From JABWAN01 sp041918175 (lineage in GTDB: Bacteria; Zhuqueibacterota; Zhuqueibacteria; Zhuqueibacterales; Zhuqueibacteraceae), in the NCBI GenBank assembly GCA_041918175.1, contig JAYRWE010000039.1, positions 62,001-126,000 of the forward strand: a stretch of 64,000 nucleotides of DNA, given 5' to 3'. Shown here piece by piece: positions 42,034 to 50,444 of this stretch. The position numbers were made by a program, and so were the translations under genes. The notes below the pieces were generated by a model. That model made no database searches, had not been told where the DNA came from, and saw nothing but the letters and a program-made list of their open reading frames with translations. Every line of letters begins with the position of its first letter. The first letter of the stretch is position 1.

Positions 42034-43545
42034 TCAAGCCTCAACGCCCAACATCCGTGCGCCGATTGCTTCGCGCGACTCTTGGGCTGAAAAAGGCCCG
42101 AGCATTTTTCCTTTAAACAAAACCGCGATACGATCCGCGAGCGTATAGATTTCGTCAAGCTCAGTGGAGATCAACAGGATTGCCGCGCCGCGCGTTTTTT
42201 CCGCGAGCAACAACTCGTGAATCCTTTGCGTTGCCGCGAGATCAACACCGCGCGTCGGATTTACCGCGATGAGCGCTTTCGGTTGTCGCATCAACTCACG
42301 GCCGACCACAAGCTTTTGTTGATTGCCGCCGGAGAGCGTTTCGACCGGCAATCTCGTATCCTCCGTGCGTACGTCGAAGCGTTGCACCAACTCCGCGCTC
42401 CATGCTTTGAGTCGCGACCAATGCAGCCATCCTCGTGTTTGAAACGCGCGCTCCTGTTGCGCGAAGATGGAAGCGTTCTCGTAAATCGCGAGGCCGGGAA
42501 ACAAACCCATCTCGCGACGATCCGCGGGAATGTGCGCGAAACCGTGTTGCACACGGGCGCGCGTGGTTGCATGCGTGCACTCCCATTCTTCCAGCCACAA
42601 CTTGCCGTTGGTGCTCTTGCGCAATCCCAGCAAAACTTCGGCAAGCTCTGCTTGGCCGTTGCCATCCACGCCGGCCACGCCAAGAATTTCTCCGCTGTGC
42701 AAAGCAAAAGCAACATGATCGAGCGCAAAGCCTCCAAACTTGTTTGGCGCGCACAAGGCCTCGGCTTTGAGAAAAATCTTTTTGGGGGAAAAAGAAAAAG
42801 CGCGGCGAGAGGAAAACGCCTCCGCATTGGGTGTGATCGCCGCCGCAATCTCCGCGGTGGTTACGCTGTGCGTCTTAAACTCGCCCGTGATTTTGCCCGC
42901 GCGCAGCACCGTGATGCGATCGCTCAACGTTTTCACTTCTTCCAACTTGTGGGAGATAAAGATGAGCGCGTGGCCTTGTTCGCGCAGTTTGCGGAGCAAT
43001 TGAAATAACTCCTCCACTTCTTGCGGGGCGAGCACCGCGGTCGGCTCATCGAGAATGAGCACGCGCGCGGAGCGCAGCAAAATTTTGACGATCTCCACGC
43101 GCTGTTGTTCGCCCACAGCCAGTTCGTGGATACGGCGCGAAGTGTCGAGCGTAATGTTCAAGCGCGCGCAAAGCTCCTGCACTTCCTGCTCTGCTTTTTT
43201 CAAACCCTCGCGCGTCAGGCAAAAGCGCGCGTTTCCCAATAAAAAATTTTCCAGCACCGTAAACGTGGGCACAAGCATGAAGTGTTGATGCACCATGCCG
43301 AGTCCCGCTTGAATCGCTTCTTGCGGGCTGCGCGGCGCGAATGCTTTGCCGTTAAGTCGCATTGCGCCGCTAGCGGGTTGCAGCAAGCCATACATGAGAT
43401 TCATCAGCGTGCTCTTGCCCGCACCGTTTTCGCCGAGCACAGCGTGAATCTCGCCTGCGTGAAATTGCAAACTCACGTTATCGAGCGCGCGCGTATTGCC
43501 AAAGCTTTTGGAGAGATTGTTGATTTCGAGCAGCGCGGGAGGCAT
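42034..43545 (-). CDS. nucleoside-type ABC transporter ATPase (double NBD)
   Basis: A protein of about 503 residues from ATG 43545; a GTG at 43596 would add 17 residues and cannot be excluded because neither start has a clear ribosome binding site. It has two fused nucleotide-binding domains. The first has GENGAGKST, LAVGEQQRVEIVK and LILDEPTAVL. The second has a degenerate Walker A (GVDGNGQAEL), the signature ETLSGGNQQKLVVGREL, and NPTRGVD, as in RbsA/MglA/NupO ATPases. It energises the BMP-dependent importer. The last ~30 bp contain a single arm similar to family A repeats. Confidence 0.94.
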   Translation of the reverse strand: MPPALLEINNLSKSFGNTRALDNVSLQFHAGEIHAVLGENGAGKSTLMNLMYGLLQPASGAMRLNGKAFAPRSPQEAIQAGLGMVHQHFMLVPTFTVLENFLLGNARFCLTREGLKKAEQEVQELCARLNITLDTSRRIHELAVGEQQRVEIVKILLRSARVLILDEPTAVLAPQEVEELFQLLRKLREQGHALIFISHKLEEVKTLSDRITVLRAGKITGEFKTHSVTTAEIAAAITPNAEAFSSRRAFSFSPKKIFLKAEALCAPNKFGGFALDHVAFALHSGEILGVAGVDGNGQAELAEVLLGLRKSTNGKLWLEEWECTHATTRARVQHGFAHIPADRREMGLFPGLAIYENASIFAQQERAFQTRGWLHWSRLKAWSAELVQRFDVRTEDTRLPVETLSGGNQQKLVVGRELMRQPKALIAVNPTRGVDLAATQRIHELLLAEKTRGAAILLISTELDEIYTLADRIAVLFKGKMLGPFSAQESREAIGARMLGVEA

Positions 43546-43712
43546 GGGTGTGATGCGTTTAGAGGAAGAGGTGAGAGGGTTTGTGCTCGTAGTCACGCCT
43601 TATAGTATTACTCTGAAAAAATTATCTCGACCGCGAAAGTTTTAAAATTGGAAATTGACCATTCACAATTCGCAATTGTCAATTCAACCCGTTTCGGTTG
43701 CGGTCGGAGACT

Positions 43713-43886
43713 GCCTTATGAAATTTGACAATCAAAATAGGTAATCAAGTTCGTGCCCCCGAATCGCGTCATTCAGAAGGAATCTTTTTAAGCACTGGGC
43801 AGTATCGCCGGCGAGTAAAAAGATTCCTTCTGAATGACAGCGCTCGTGGAAAGATAACCGATTTTGAAAGTCAAAACCCATTAGGC
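43713..43886. mobile_element. MITE-like element (family A, full-length copy A6)
   Basis: 174 bp with imperfect terminal inverted repeats of about 33 bp. The left end reads GCCTTATGAAATTTGAC ... TAGGTAATC and the right end, reversed, GCCTAATGGGTTTTGAC ... TCGGTTATC. The GTCATTC...GAATGAC hairpin core (43768-43838) sits in the centre. No coding capacity. Flanking target duplication is not evident. It separates the BMP binding-protein gene from its ATPase gene. Confidence 0.7.
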
Positions 43887-43937
43887 GTTTTTGCCAATTG
43901 GCCACCAACGCCTGAAGGCGTTACTACGAGCGCATCG

Positions 43938-44921
43938 TTAATACCCCACGGGCAATTCCACTTTCCCCGCGAGTATGCCCTGTTTTACTTCTTCAATTTT
44001 CGCCAACACGTTCGCGGGAATTTTATCTTGCAGCTTGGGATTGAGGGCGAGCGAGACCACATTATCTTTCATGCCCAAGCGCATCAGCTCGGCATGAAAC
44101 GTTTTATCCTTCACGCGCTGCGCCACGCTGACAAATGCTTGCGGCACGTTCAACACGGCGCTCGCCAGCACCACTTCGGGCGCGAGGTCGTTTTGATTTT
44201 TATTCGAGCCGAACGCGAACACATTGCCGCGCTCTTGCACGGCTTGAAACACACCGAGGCCCGCGGCATCGGCATTTTGAAAAATGAAATCCGCGCCTTG
44301 ATCCATCAATGCGAGCGCCGCTTCTTTCGCCGCGCCCACGTCCTCCCAATTGCCGATGAAGCTTTGCACGACGACGAAATTCGGATTCACGGATTTTGCG
44401 CCGGCCTCGAGCGCGAGAAAGCCGCTCTTCACCGAAGGAATTTCGAGGCCGCCCACGCAGCCCGCTTTGCCGGTCTTCGACATCATCGCCGTCATCACGC
44501 CCATGAGATAAGTAGATTGTACCATTTCAAAAATCATCGGCGCAACGTTGGCTCGCACGGTCGTGCCGCTACTCGTAACGAAAACTGTGTTCGGAAAATC
44601 CAGCGCGACCACGGCAGCGGCGTCTTGAAATTCGAAGCCGTGGCCGAAAACGAGGTTGAAATCGCGGCTCGCGTAATCACGAAAGCCGTGCTCGAACTCC
44701 GCCGGCGTTTTGACTTCGACTTGCGAAATCTCCGCGCCAAGTTCCTCGCGAATGCGCAGCAAACCTTCATACGCGCTCGCGTTCCATCCCGCATCACTCA
44801 CCGGCCCGGGCGAAAGCAGCGCGACTTTGAAACCCGCTTGCGACGGCGGTTGCGATTGGCAGGAGAGGAGCAGAGCAAGGGGCAAGGAGCAAAGGGCAAA
44901 GAAAATTTTTCGAATAGGCAT
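43938..44921 (-). CDS. BMP-family substrate-binding lipoprotein
   Basis: A 327-residue lipoprotein: the signal MPIRKIFFALCSLPLALLLS ends at lipobox Cys21. The body matches Bmp/Med/PnrA proteins, with VALLSPGPVSDAGWNASAYE near the start, FGHGFEFQDAA in the middle and GNVFAFGSNKNQN towards the end, all positions for nucleoside binding. It is the first gene of the importer operon and is followed by a MITE-like element before the ATPase. The upstream HicA gene ends 26 bp away on the same strand. Confidence 0.92.
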   Translation of the reverse strand: MPIRKIFFALCSLPLALLLSCQSQPPSQAGFKVALLSPGPVSDAGWNASAYEGLLRIREELGAEISQVEVKTPAEFEHGFRDYASRDFNLVFGHGFEFQDAAAVVALDFPNTVFVTSSGTTVRANVAPMIFEMVQSTYLMGVMTAMMSKTGKAGCVGGLEIPSVKSGFLALEAGAKSVNPNFVVVQSFIGNWEDVGAAKEAALALMDQGADFIFQNADAAGLGVFQAVQERGNVFAFGSNKNQNDLAPEVVLASAVLNVPQAFVSVAQRVKDKTFHAELMRLGMKDNVVSLALNPKLQDKIPANVLAKIEEVKQGILAGKVELPVGY

Positions 44922-44947
44922 GAGACGAGCTTTCTGGGTTGGTTTGA

Positions 44948-45181
44948 TTATGAGAGTCGTTCCCATTCATCGAGCGCGATTTGCCGCCCGATGAGCATTG
45001 CAACTTCATTCAACATCAAACGAAGTTGCGGCACGGAGTATTCGCTATTTGAGGGAATAGTGAGGCGGTGTTGCGCATAAATCATGTAATGATGCCGAGT
45101 GCCCGAATAGGGTCCTTCGAAGCCGAGTGCGCGCAAACGCCGAATGAAATCTTTTCGTTTACACGGCGCCCATCGGCTCAT
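44948..45181 (-). CDS. hicA: HicA-family mRNA interferase toxin
   Basis: A 77-residue double-stranded-RNA-binding-like protein. The N-terminal KRKDFIRRLRALGFEGPYSG and catalytic His in SGTRHHYMIY match HicA; the rest (RLTIPSNSEYSVPQLRLML) continues the fold. It is slightly longer than classical HicA. It overlaps the HicB gene by 23 bp. HicA toxins cleave mRNA and are blocked by HicB. Confidence 0.88.
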   Translation of the reverse strand: MSRWAPCKRKDFIRRLRALGFEGPYSGTRHHYMIYAQHRLTIPSNSEYSVPQLRLMLNEVAMLIGRQIALDEWERLS

Positions 45182-45431
45182 AAGCCGGCTCCTGATTCAA
45201 GTCGATCCCATCAATAATCGGCAAGGAATGCTTTAATTTGAAACCGACCAGCAGCCAATCTTCCAAAACTGAGCGCAACTCCTGTTGGCAATGCGATAAA
45301 GAATTTGCAAACGCAATGACCCCCAGGCAGGGAGGAATGCGTCCGCTGAACGTGCCGTCTTCGAGTTTGTCATATTCGGCATACGTCATAGCGCGAGTGA
45401 GGTACTCGCTCAAAATCGGCTGTAGGACCAT
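45159..45431 (-). CDS. hicB: HicB-family antitoxin
   Basis: A 90-residue HicB-like protein with AAAAGGAG upstream. The partial RNase H-like fold is visible in YAEYDKLEDGTFSGRIPPCL, GVIAFANSLSHCQQELRSVL and EDWLLVGFKLKHSLPIIDG. It has no obvious C-terminal helix-turn-helix or ribbon-helix-helix, so DNA binding may depend on the extra upstream gene; that is inference. Gene order is antitoxin before toxin. Confidence 0.85.
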   Translation of the reverse strand: MVLQPILSEYLTRAMTYAEYDKLEDGTFSGRIPPCLGVIAFANSLSHCQQELRSVLEDWLLVGFKLKHSLPIIDGIDLNQEPAYEPMGAV

Positions 45432-45437
45432 GTTGAT

Positions 45438-45656
45438 TTACTCCTTTTCCCGTTCGATCAATAAGGCATCAACAAGATTGCTGTTACCCGAGCCTTTGAG
45501 CTTCTGCATTGCAGCAAGCGCTTTTTGCCGCTTCAAAACGCTTTCGACTGCATGAACATCTTCAAATCTTACGGTCAAACGGGTTTCGGGCGGCAGTTGG
45601 AAAGAGTGCAGAAAGTTTTGCAGTTCCGAAAGCGTGACGTGTTCAAGCACTGACAT
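45438..45656 (-). CDS. small antitoxin-like protein upstream of hicBA
   Basis: A 72-residue protein with AGGAGATTT before the ATG at 45656. It shows LSELQNFLHSFQLPPETRLT, FEDVHAVESVLKRQKALAAM and a tail KLKGSGNSNLVDALL. Such small proteins are found beside PIN or HicA/HicB genes in several phyla, which suggests an antitoxin or DNA-binding role. It ends 6 bp before hicB, so the three form one operon. Family name not recognised. Confidence 0.6.
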   Translation of the reverse strand: MSVLEHVTLSELQNFLHSFQLPPETRLTVRFEDVHAVESVLKRQKALAAMQKLKGSGNSNLVDALLIEREKE

Positions 45657-45750
45657 TGGTGAAATCTCCTATTGGGCATGCGAGACCATTATTCAGGCGC
45701 GAGTATACCATATCGCCCCAGCTTTGTCAAGCCATAATTCCCCTCGCAAA

Positions 45751-45792
45751 AAATGCAAAGCCATGCCCATTACCGCGCATGGCTTTGCATTT
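45751..45792. terminator. bidirectional rho-independent terminator
   Basis: Perfect 15-bp stem AAATGCAAAGCCATG / CATGGCTTTGCATTT with a 12-base loop. Followed by TTTT-ATTT on the plus strand and by T-rich sequence on the minus strand. It ends the MoaD-BNR transcript and insulates the HicBA operon. Confidence 0.88.
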
Positions 45793-45874
45793 TATTTGAC
45801 TCCGTAATTCTGTCGCGATCAAATGCAAGCCACGGCCAAGCCGTGGCTGAACATCATCGAACCGAGCGTTAGAA

Positions 45875-46171
45875 CTATCCTCCCGCAATCGAGCCGAGCA
45901 CAATGAACGGCTCTTTGCCCGAGGCCACGGCTTCGGGCAAAGGCTTGTCGGGCGAGTCCAGCGAGAGATCTTCTTCACAAGCGAAGTAGCGCAAGAACGG
46001 CCGGCGTTTGTACGTCACGTGATCGCGGATCGTGCCGCACAACATAGGATAGCGCGTTTCGAGCGCATCGAGCACAGAGCGTTGCGTAACGAGGCCTTCA
46101 ACCTCAAGCTGAACCTCCGCGCCAGTGCGCGCGAGGTTGCGCAAATGATAAGGGATGACGACTCTAATCAT
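45875..46171 (-). CDS. MoaD/ThiS-family ubiquitin-like sulfur carrier
   Basis: A 98-residue beta-grasp protein ending in GSIAGG; the terminal Gly-Gly is the adenylation/thiocarboxylation site of MoaD/ThiS proteins. VVIPYHLRNLAR at the start and VLDALETRYPML in the middle match the family. The ATG at 46171 is used (a TTG five codons upstream is possible). It is 117 bp downstream of a BNR-repeat gene, a pairing that recurs in other genomes. No MoeB/ThiF-like activating enzyme is present in the window. Confidence 0.88.
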   Translation of the reverse strand: MIRVVIPYHLRNLARTGAEVQLEVEGLVTQRSVLDALETRYPMLCGTIRDHVTYKRRPFLRYFACEEDLSLDSPDKPLPEAVASGKEPFIVLGSIAGG

Positions 46172-46288
46172 GGCAGTCTCATTCAATAATAAAACTCAAT
46201 ATCCAAAAGCTTGAAGACAGAAAAATGTTGGCAGAAAGATAAAGCAAAAGATTTTTATGCCCTTCACCTTTCTGCCTTCAGCTTTTTG

Positions 46289-47467
46289 TTAAGCCAGCGT
46301 TTGCACTTCCACTGAAAGCACGGGCGGAAGGTCGCGCACAATCGCTTTCCAATTGTCGCCGCCATCGGGCGAGCAATATACTTGTCCGCCGGTGGTGCCG
46401 AAATACACGCCGCACTTATCGAGCGTGTCCACGCACATCGCATCGCGCAGAATGTTCACGTAGCAATCGCTTTGCGGCAAGCCTTTGGTGAGCGCTTCCC
46501 ATTCGTTGCCGCCGGTTTTGCTGCGATACACGCGCAGCTTGCCCTCGGGCGGATAATGCTCCGAATCGCTTTTGATGGGCACAACATAAACCGTGTTCGG
46601 CTCGTGCGCATGCACGTCAATCGGAAAACCGAAATCGCTCGGCAAGTTGCCGCTCACGAGTTGCCACGATTCGCCCGCGTCGTCGCTGCGCATCACGTTC
46701 CAGTGCAATTGCATGAAGAGCACATTGGGCCGCGTGCGATTCAACGCGATGCGATGCACGCAGAAACCGACCTCAACATTGGGATCGGGAATGTATTGCG
46801 ACTTGAGTCCGCGATTCTTGGGCTGCCAGGTTTTGCCGGCATCGTCGGTGCGAAACACACCTGCGGCAGAGATCGCAGTGTAGATACGATTGTGATTCGT
46901 GGGATCAATCACGATCGTATGCGCGCCCATGCCGCCTGCGCCGGGCGCCCATTGCGCGCCAGTGCCGTGACCTCGTAAGCCCGCAAGCTCGTGCCAACTT
47001 TTTCCGCCATCGGTCGAACGAAACATCGCTGCGTCTTCCACGCCGGCATAAACAGTATCGGCATCGTGCAGCGAAGGTTCGAGATGCCACACGCGTTTGA
47101 ATTCCCACGGATGTTGCGTGCCGTCGTACCACTGATGCGTGGTGAGCGGCGCGGCCGCAGTGTCATAAACAAACTTATTGCTCTCGCCTTTGGGCATGCC
47201 CTCGGGCGTGGTGGTCGGCTCGCCCGCGGGCGTTCCGGGTTGATGCCACGTTTTGCCGCCGTCATCGCTGCGTTGAATGATTTGCCCAAACCATCCGCTC
47301 GTTTGCGAGGTATAAAGGCGATTCGGATCAACCGACGAGCCTTTGAGATGATAAATCTCCCAGCCGCCGAAATGTGGGCCGTCCACTTTCCATTTGTCGC
47401 GCTTGCCATCCGCAGTGAGGATGAACGCGCCTTTCTTGGTGCCGACAAGAACACGCACACTGCTCAT
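46289..47467 (-). CDS. WD40/YVTN/BNR-like repeat (sialidase-fold) protein
   Basis: A 392-residue soluble beta-propeller with AAAAGGAG upstream and no signal peptide. BNR/Asp-box motifs recur: RSDDGGKTWHQP, RSTDGGKSWHEL, RTDDAGKTWQPK, RSDDAGESWQLV and SPDGGDNWKAI. Its neighbours in this family are often annotated exo-alpha-sialidase, but the catalytic triad of sialidases is not evident, so hydrolase activity should not be assumed. Likely co-transcribed with the MoaD/ThiS-like gene. Confidence 0.9.
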   Translation of the reverse strand: MSSVRVLVGTKKGAFILTADGKRDKWKVDGPHFGGWEIYHLKGSSVDPNRLYTSQTSGWFGQIIQRSDDGGKTWHQPGTPAGEPTTTPEGMPKGESNKFVYDTAAAPLTTHQWYDGTQHPWEFKRVWHLEPSLHDADTVYAGVEDAAMFRSTDGGKSWHELAGLRGHGTGAQWAPGAGGMGAHTIVIDPTNHNRIYTAISAAGVFRTDDAGKTWQPKNRGLKSQYIPDPNVEVGFCVHRIALNRTRPNVLFMQLHWNVMRSDDAGESWQLVSGNLPSDFGFPIDVHAHEPNTVYVVPIKSDSEHYPPEGKLRVYRSKTGGNEWEALTKGLPQSDCYVNILRDAMCVDTLDKCGVYFGTTGGQVYCSPDGGDNWKAIVRDLPPVLSVEVQTLA

Positions 47468-47668
47468 GGTTTCTCCTTTTCTCTGTTGGATTCATGAAGC
47501 GGATTAGAGAAGCAAAGTCAGAATAAAACTCTGAAAGTTTTTGAGGCTACACATAGATCAAAAGCTCACGCCGAAAAGCCAGTTGAAGCGTTGCAAGAAA
47601 AGCAAAGATTTTCCCAACGGATGAAAGCTACTAACCGAAAATTTTTAAAGACCAGGGCTTTTATGCAA

Positions 47669-48055
47669 TCAGCTTTGCTTTTCACCGAGGCAGTAGCAAA
47701 GTCCATCCGGCGCGATCACGAAGAAAACTTTGTAAGAAGTGTCGCCGTGCCGATCAATACGGAAGCTAGCTTCTGCTTTTGCCAAGCCATTCGATCGCAA
47801 TTCCGCGAAGGCGGTCTCGGCATTATCAACTTCAAAGAAACATCCGTCCTGTGTCGGATCGCCGCCATTTTCGGCGAGACCGATTTGAATATCGTCTCTG
47901 CCGAGGAAAGCGGAGCGGTATGGAGAATCTTGACGTGATACAACTTGAAACCCCATGACCGTTTCATAAAAAGGAATGGCCGCTTCCAAATTCCCAACCG
48001 GCAGATTCATCTTGTCTGCTTGATAGGGATGAGCGGTTTTGAATACTGCTTTCAT
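47669..48055 (-). CDS. VOC-family (glyoxalase/bleomycin-resistance-like) protein
   Basis: A 128-residue protein from ATG 48055, with AAAAGGAGAGC just upstream. It has the beta-alpha-beta-beta-beta VOC fold with NLPVGNLEAAIPFYETVMGF, CFFEVDNAETAFAEL and FFVIAPDGLCYCLGEK. VOC proteins include glyoxalases, dioxygenases and drug-binding proteins; metal ligands cannot be fixed here. It overlaps by 4 bp (ATGA) with a VOC remnant upstream. Confidence 0.88.
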   Translation of the reverse strand: MKAVFKTAHPYQADKMNLPVGNLEAAIPFYETVMGFQVVSRQDSPYRSAFLGRDDIQIGLAENGGDPTQDGCFFEVDNAETAFAELRSNGLAKAEASFRIDRHGDTSYKVFFVIAPDGLCYCLGEKQS

Positions 48056-48165
48056 TTGCTCTCCTTTTCGAATGAATAGCTTACTTCGGCATGCATGATT
48101 TTTCCGGCGGCATCTGGGAAGCGGCGCAGCTCGACCGCGCCGAAGGCGGCCTTGAGTTGAAGCAT
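48052..48165 (-). pseudogene. remnant of a PhnB/VOC-family gene
   Basis: A 37-codon frame containing KAAFGAVELRRFPDAAGKIM and HAEV matches the N-terminal AFGA-x-E-L-R-x-P-x-GKI-HAE motif of PhnB-like VOC proteins. The first strand and the last two-thirds are missing, so it is a decayed gene. It overlaps the start of the intact VOC gene (ATGA). Confidence 0.55.
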
Positions 48166-48201
48166 GATTCGAAACCCTGCTGAATTTTGGCAACATGAAG
48201 G

Positions 48202-48402
48202 TTAGAGATAAACTGCGACGCCGTAAATCGGGCCGCAAACAATTGGACAACGGCCCTGCAAGCTACTATTGATCAGCGCCGCGGTCAAGTCCAAAACTCC
48301 GGATAGCGCGCCGCCGGTAAGAATCGCGCGCCAATAAAATAATTTGGCCGCGATGATGCGCCTCGTGCGCAACGAAATAAGCAAGAAAATGCGCAATGGC
48401 AT
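48202..48402 (-). pseudogene. membrane-protein gene remnant
   Basis: The segment FYWRAILTGGALSGVLDLTA followed by ALINSSLQGR resembles the first transmembrane helix of small membrane proteins with a GG-x2-G-x-LD motif. The frame then runs into unrelated residues and stops. Likely the 5' fragment of a lost gene. Confidence 0.4.
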
Positions 48403-48487
48403 TGGGAGAATTCAACTTTTTTCGTCATTGAACTTTTTCACCGTCAACACTTTTGTGGCGTGCATTTTTGTGGGCTTAAAAAAACCG

Positions 48488-49126
48488 TCATTTGCTTTTG
48501 CTCGATCCGGCCAGCGCGGCGCTGAGGCCGAGCGCAATATAAGCGCTGCCCATGAAATATCGTTGCCAGCGCAGAAAGCGCAAGTTTCCTTTCAGCCATT
48601 GTCCCAAGGTTCCGGCTAACAGCGCATAAAAACTGTCGCTCATAAAAGCCATCATCACGAAAATGCCGCCGAGCAACAGAATTTGCGCGGTGACGCTGCC
48701 GCGCGCGGGATCGACGAATTGCGGCAAGAACGCAAAAAAGAACAGCGCGGTTTTCGGATTGAGAATACTCACGAGCACGCCTTGCGAAAAGATCCGCGAC
48801 AGTTTCTGCGGCGGCCGCGCTTGCAACGTGTGTTCTTCCTCGCGCGTGAGCAGTCTGCGCGCGCCAAGATAAATCAAATAACCCGCGCCAAGATATTTGA
48901 CGATATTAAAAGCCGTGGCCGAAGACATGAGCACCGCGGAGACGCCAAAAGCCGCTGCCGCAACGTGTACGAGCGAGCCGGTGTTGAGGCCCAACGTCGA
49001 GACGAAGCCGGCAGTGCGGCCTTGATCAATGCTGCGTGCGACAATGTAAAACACGGCCGGGCCGGGCATGAGCAAAAATACCAAAGTCGTGCCCATGAAC
49101 AAGGCGAGGGTCGAGTGTTCGAACAT
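48488..49126 (-). CDS. LysE/RhtB-family amino-acid exporter
   Basis: A 212-residue, six-helix inner-membrane exporter from ATG 49126 with TCAGGAG 9-10 bases upstream. Signature segments are LLMPGPAVFYIVARSIDQGR near the start and GVLVSILNPKTALFFFAFLP in the middle. Members export homoserine lactones, threonine, lysine or other amino acids; the substrate is not determinable. Confidence 0.93.
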   Translation of the reverse strand: MFEHSTLALFMGTTLVFLLMPGPAVFYIVARSIDQGRTAGFVSTLGLNTGSLVHVAAAAFGVSAVLMSSATAFNIVKYLGAGYLIYLGARRLLTREEEHTLQARPPQKLSRIFSQGVLVSILNPKTALFFFAFLPQFVDPARGSVTAQILLLGGIFVMMAFMSDSFYALLAGTLGQWLKGNLRFLRWQRYFMGSAYIALGLSAALAGSSKSK

Positions 49127-49152
49127 CAAAGTTTTCTCCTGAGGTCAATTCT

Positions 49153-49278
49153 TCAAAATCTCAACTTCCTGCGGAACGACAAACAACAGCACGCATCCGT
49201 TTTCACGCCTTCTTCAAGCAACGGGCGCCATTCTTTTTGACGGCTGCGGGTAATGTCATGCTCGAAATCAGTGTTCAT
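49153..49278 (-). pseudogene. cupin-type gene remnant
   Basis: A 41-codon frame beginning MNTDFEHDITRSRQKEWRPL and LLEEGVKTDA resembles the start of ChrR/cupin anti-sigma-like proteins (W-x-PL-x-E-x-GV-x-TDG). The rest is lost. Its ATG overlaps the stop of the DUF1801 gene (ATGA). Confidence 0.45.
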
Positions 49279-49673
49279 GATTTTTTTCTCTTTTTGTTGC
49301 TCGCTAAATCTTCGTTCTGTTCGATGCGTTGCTGCACGATCTTTTTGAGCAGCGCCGCGGGAATCGGCTTTTCCGGCGCGAAGTGAATCGTGCCGCCGGC
49401 GTGTTTGAAATTTTTCAGCTCATCTTTGTATAAATTTAAAATCGTCGCATGGCACGCGTAAAAGCTGCAATGGTTCTCCGTCGCGCCCAGGCCCACGAGC
49501 ACGCCGTGATGTTTGAAGCACGCGATGCGATAGCTGAATTGCTCCTGTGCCTCCGGCGCGAGCTTGCGTATCTGTTGCCGTAATTTTTCCAACGCGGTGC
49601 GCACCGGCTTGGAAAACGCGGCGATGTATTCGTCGACTTCATTGCTGGTTTGCGCTTTGAGTGCTTTCGGCAT
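49275..49673 (-). CDS. DUF1801 (YdhG-like) protein
   Basis: A 132-residue DUF1801 protein. TSNEVDEYIAAFSKPVRTAL starts the family core, followed by PEAQEQFSYRIACFKHHG and the Lys-rich end (PIPAALLKKIVQQRIEQN). Members are small cytosolic proteins, some called iron chaperones on weak evidence; the role here is unknown. Three related DUF1801 genes occur in the region (also 55637 and 57091). Confidence 0.88.
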   Translation of the reverse strand: MPKALKAQTSNEVDEYIAAFSKPVRTALEKLRQQIRKLAPEAQEQFSYRIACFKHHGVLVGLGATENHCSFYACHATILNLYKDELKNFKHAGGTIHFAPEKPIPAALLKKIVQQRIEQNEDLASNKKRKKS

Positions 49674-49764
49674 CAATGAGGTCCTTTGAGAATTTTTGAA
49701 CTCTCTTTTGAACGCGAATGAAGCCGCTCACACGAATTTTTGCGAATTTTTTATTGAGTGCACA

Positions 49765-49922
49765 GTTTCAAAATCGGTAATCTCCTTCACGACCTGTCAT
49801 TCAGCAGGAATCTTTTTACTCGCTGGCGATACTGCCCAATGCTTAAAAAGATTCCTTCTGAATGACAGGATATTGGGGACGCGAACTTGATTACCGAACT
49901 TGATCGTCAAATTTCATATGGC
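49765..49922. mobile_element. MITE-like element (family A, inverted copy A7)
   Basis: About 158 bp in opposite orientation to copy A6: hairpin core at 49795-49867, right flank reversed reads GCCATATGAAATTTGAC and GGTAATCAAGTTCG, left flank starts GTTTCAAAATCGGTAATC. These match A6 beyond the core, which shows the mobile unit is larger than the hairpin. It ends 15 bp before the SRPBCC gene stop. Confidence 0.68.
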
Positions 49923-49937
49923 AATCACTACGAGCAT

Positions 49938-50390
49938 TTATTTCTCTGCGAGTTCTTTGAGCTTTTGCAGCGCCTTGGGCCACATGCCTTCAAACATCTC
50001 TTTGAAATCTTCGGTGATGTCAATGTCGACCAAGATTTCGGTGGCGCGACCTTGCTCTCTGAAAGTGTAATTCTCATGCGCGCCAGCCCAGCCCTTCACC
50101 GCCTCGCTCGTCGTGTCTTCTTTGCCGTCATTCACCATGCCGAGATGTTCGATGGAAACGAATTCGTGCAAACGATTTTCTGCGATGCGGCTCACCATGC
50201 CGCCCATTTTGCCCGTGTTCGGGTCCGGCCCGAGAAAAAGAATTTTGCTGCCTTGGCGCCAATCGCCGACATAATGTGATCCGAGTGTGAAGGCTTCGGT
50301 CCAAATGCGATACGTTGCGTCGTCGAGCATGGTGTTCCAAACTTTCTCGCGCGGCGCGTTGATCACGATGGAAAAATGCAGTTTGAGCAT
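49938..50390 (-). CDS. SRPBCC-family (AHSA1/polyketide-cyclase-like) protein
   Basis: A 150-residue START/SRPBCC-fold protein; GAAAGGAGAAAC precedes the ATG. The start LHFSIVINAPREKVWNTMLD and the C-terminal helix FEGMWPKALQKLKELAEK define the ligand-binding cavity fold, with the DATYRIWTEAF segment after strand 1. Ligand unknown. A family A element lies immediately downstream. Confidence 0.88.
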   Translation of the reverse strand: MLKLHFSIVINAPREKVWNTMLDDATYRIWTEAFTLGSHYVGDWRQGSKILFLGPDPNTGKMGGMVSRIAENRLHEFVSIEHLGMVNDGKEDTTSEAVKGWAGAHENYTFREQGRATEILVDIDITEDFKEMFEGMWPKALQKLKELAEK

Positions 50391-50444
50391 TTGTTTCTCC
50401 TTTCTTCAAAAGTATACTGTCAAAATTTAAGTGCTTCAAAAATT

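Noticed and set aside
46289..47467. Calling the BNR-repeat protein a sialidase
   Set aside because: Only the Asp-box fold is visible; the arginine triad and other catalytic residues of sialidases were not found.
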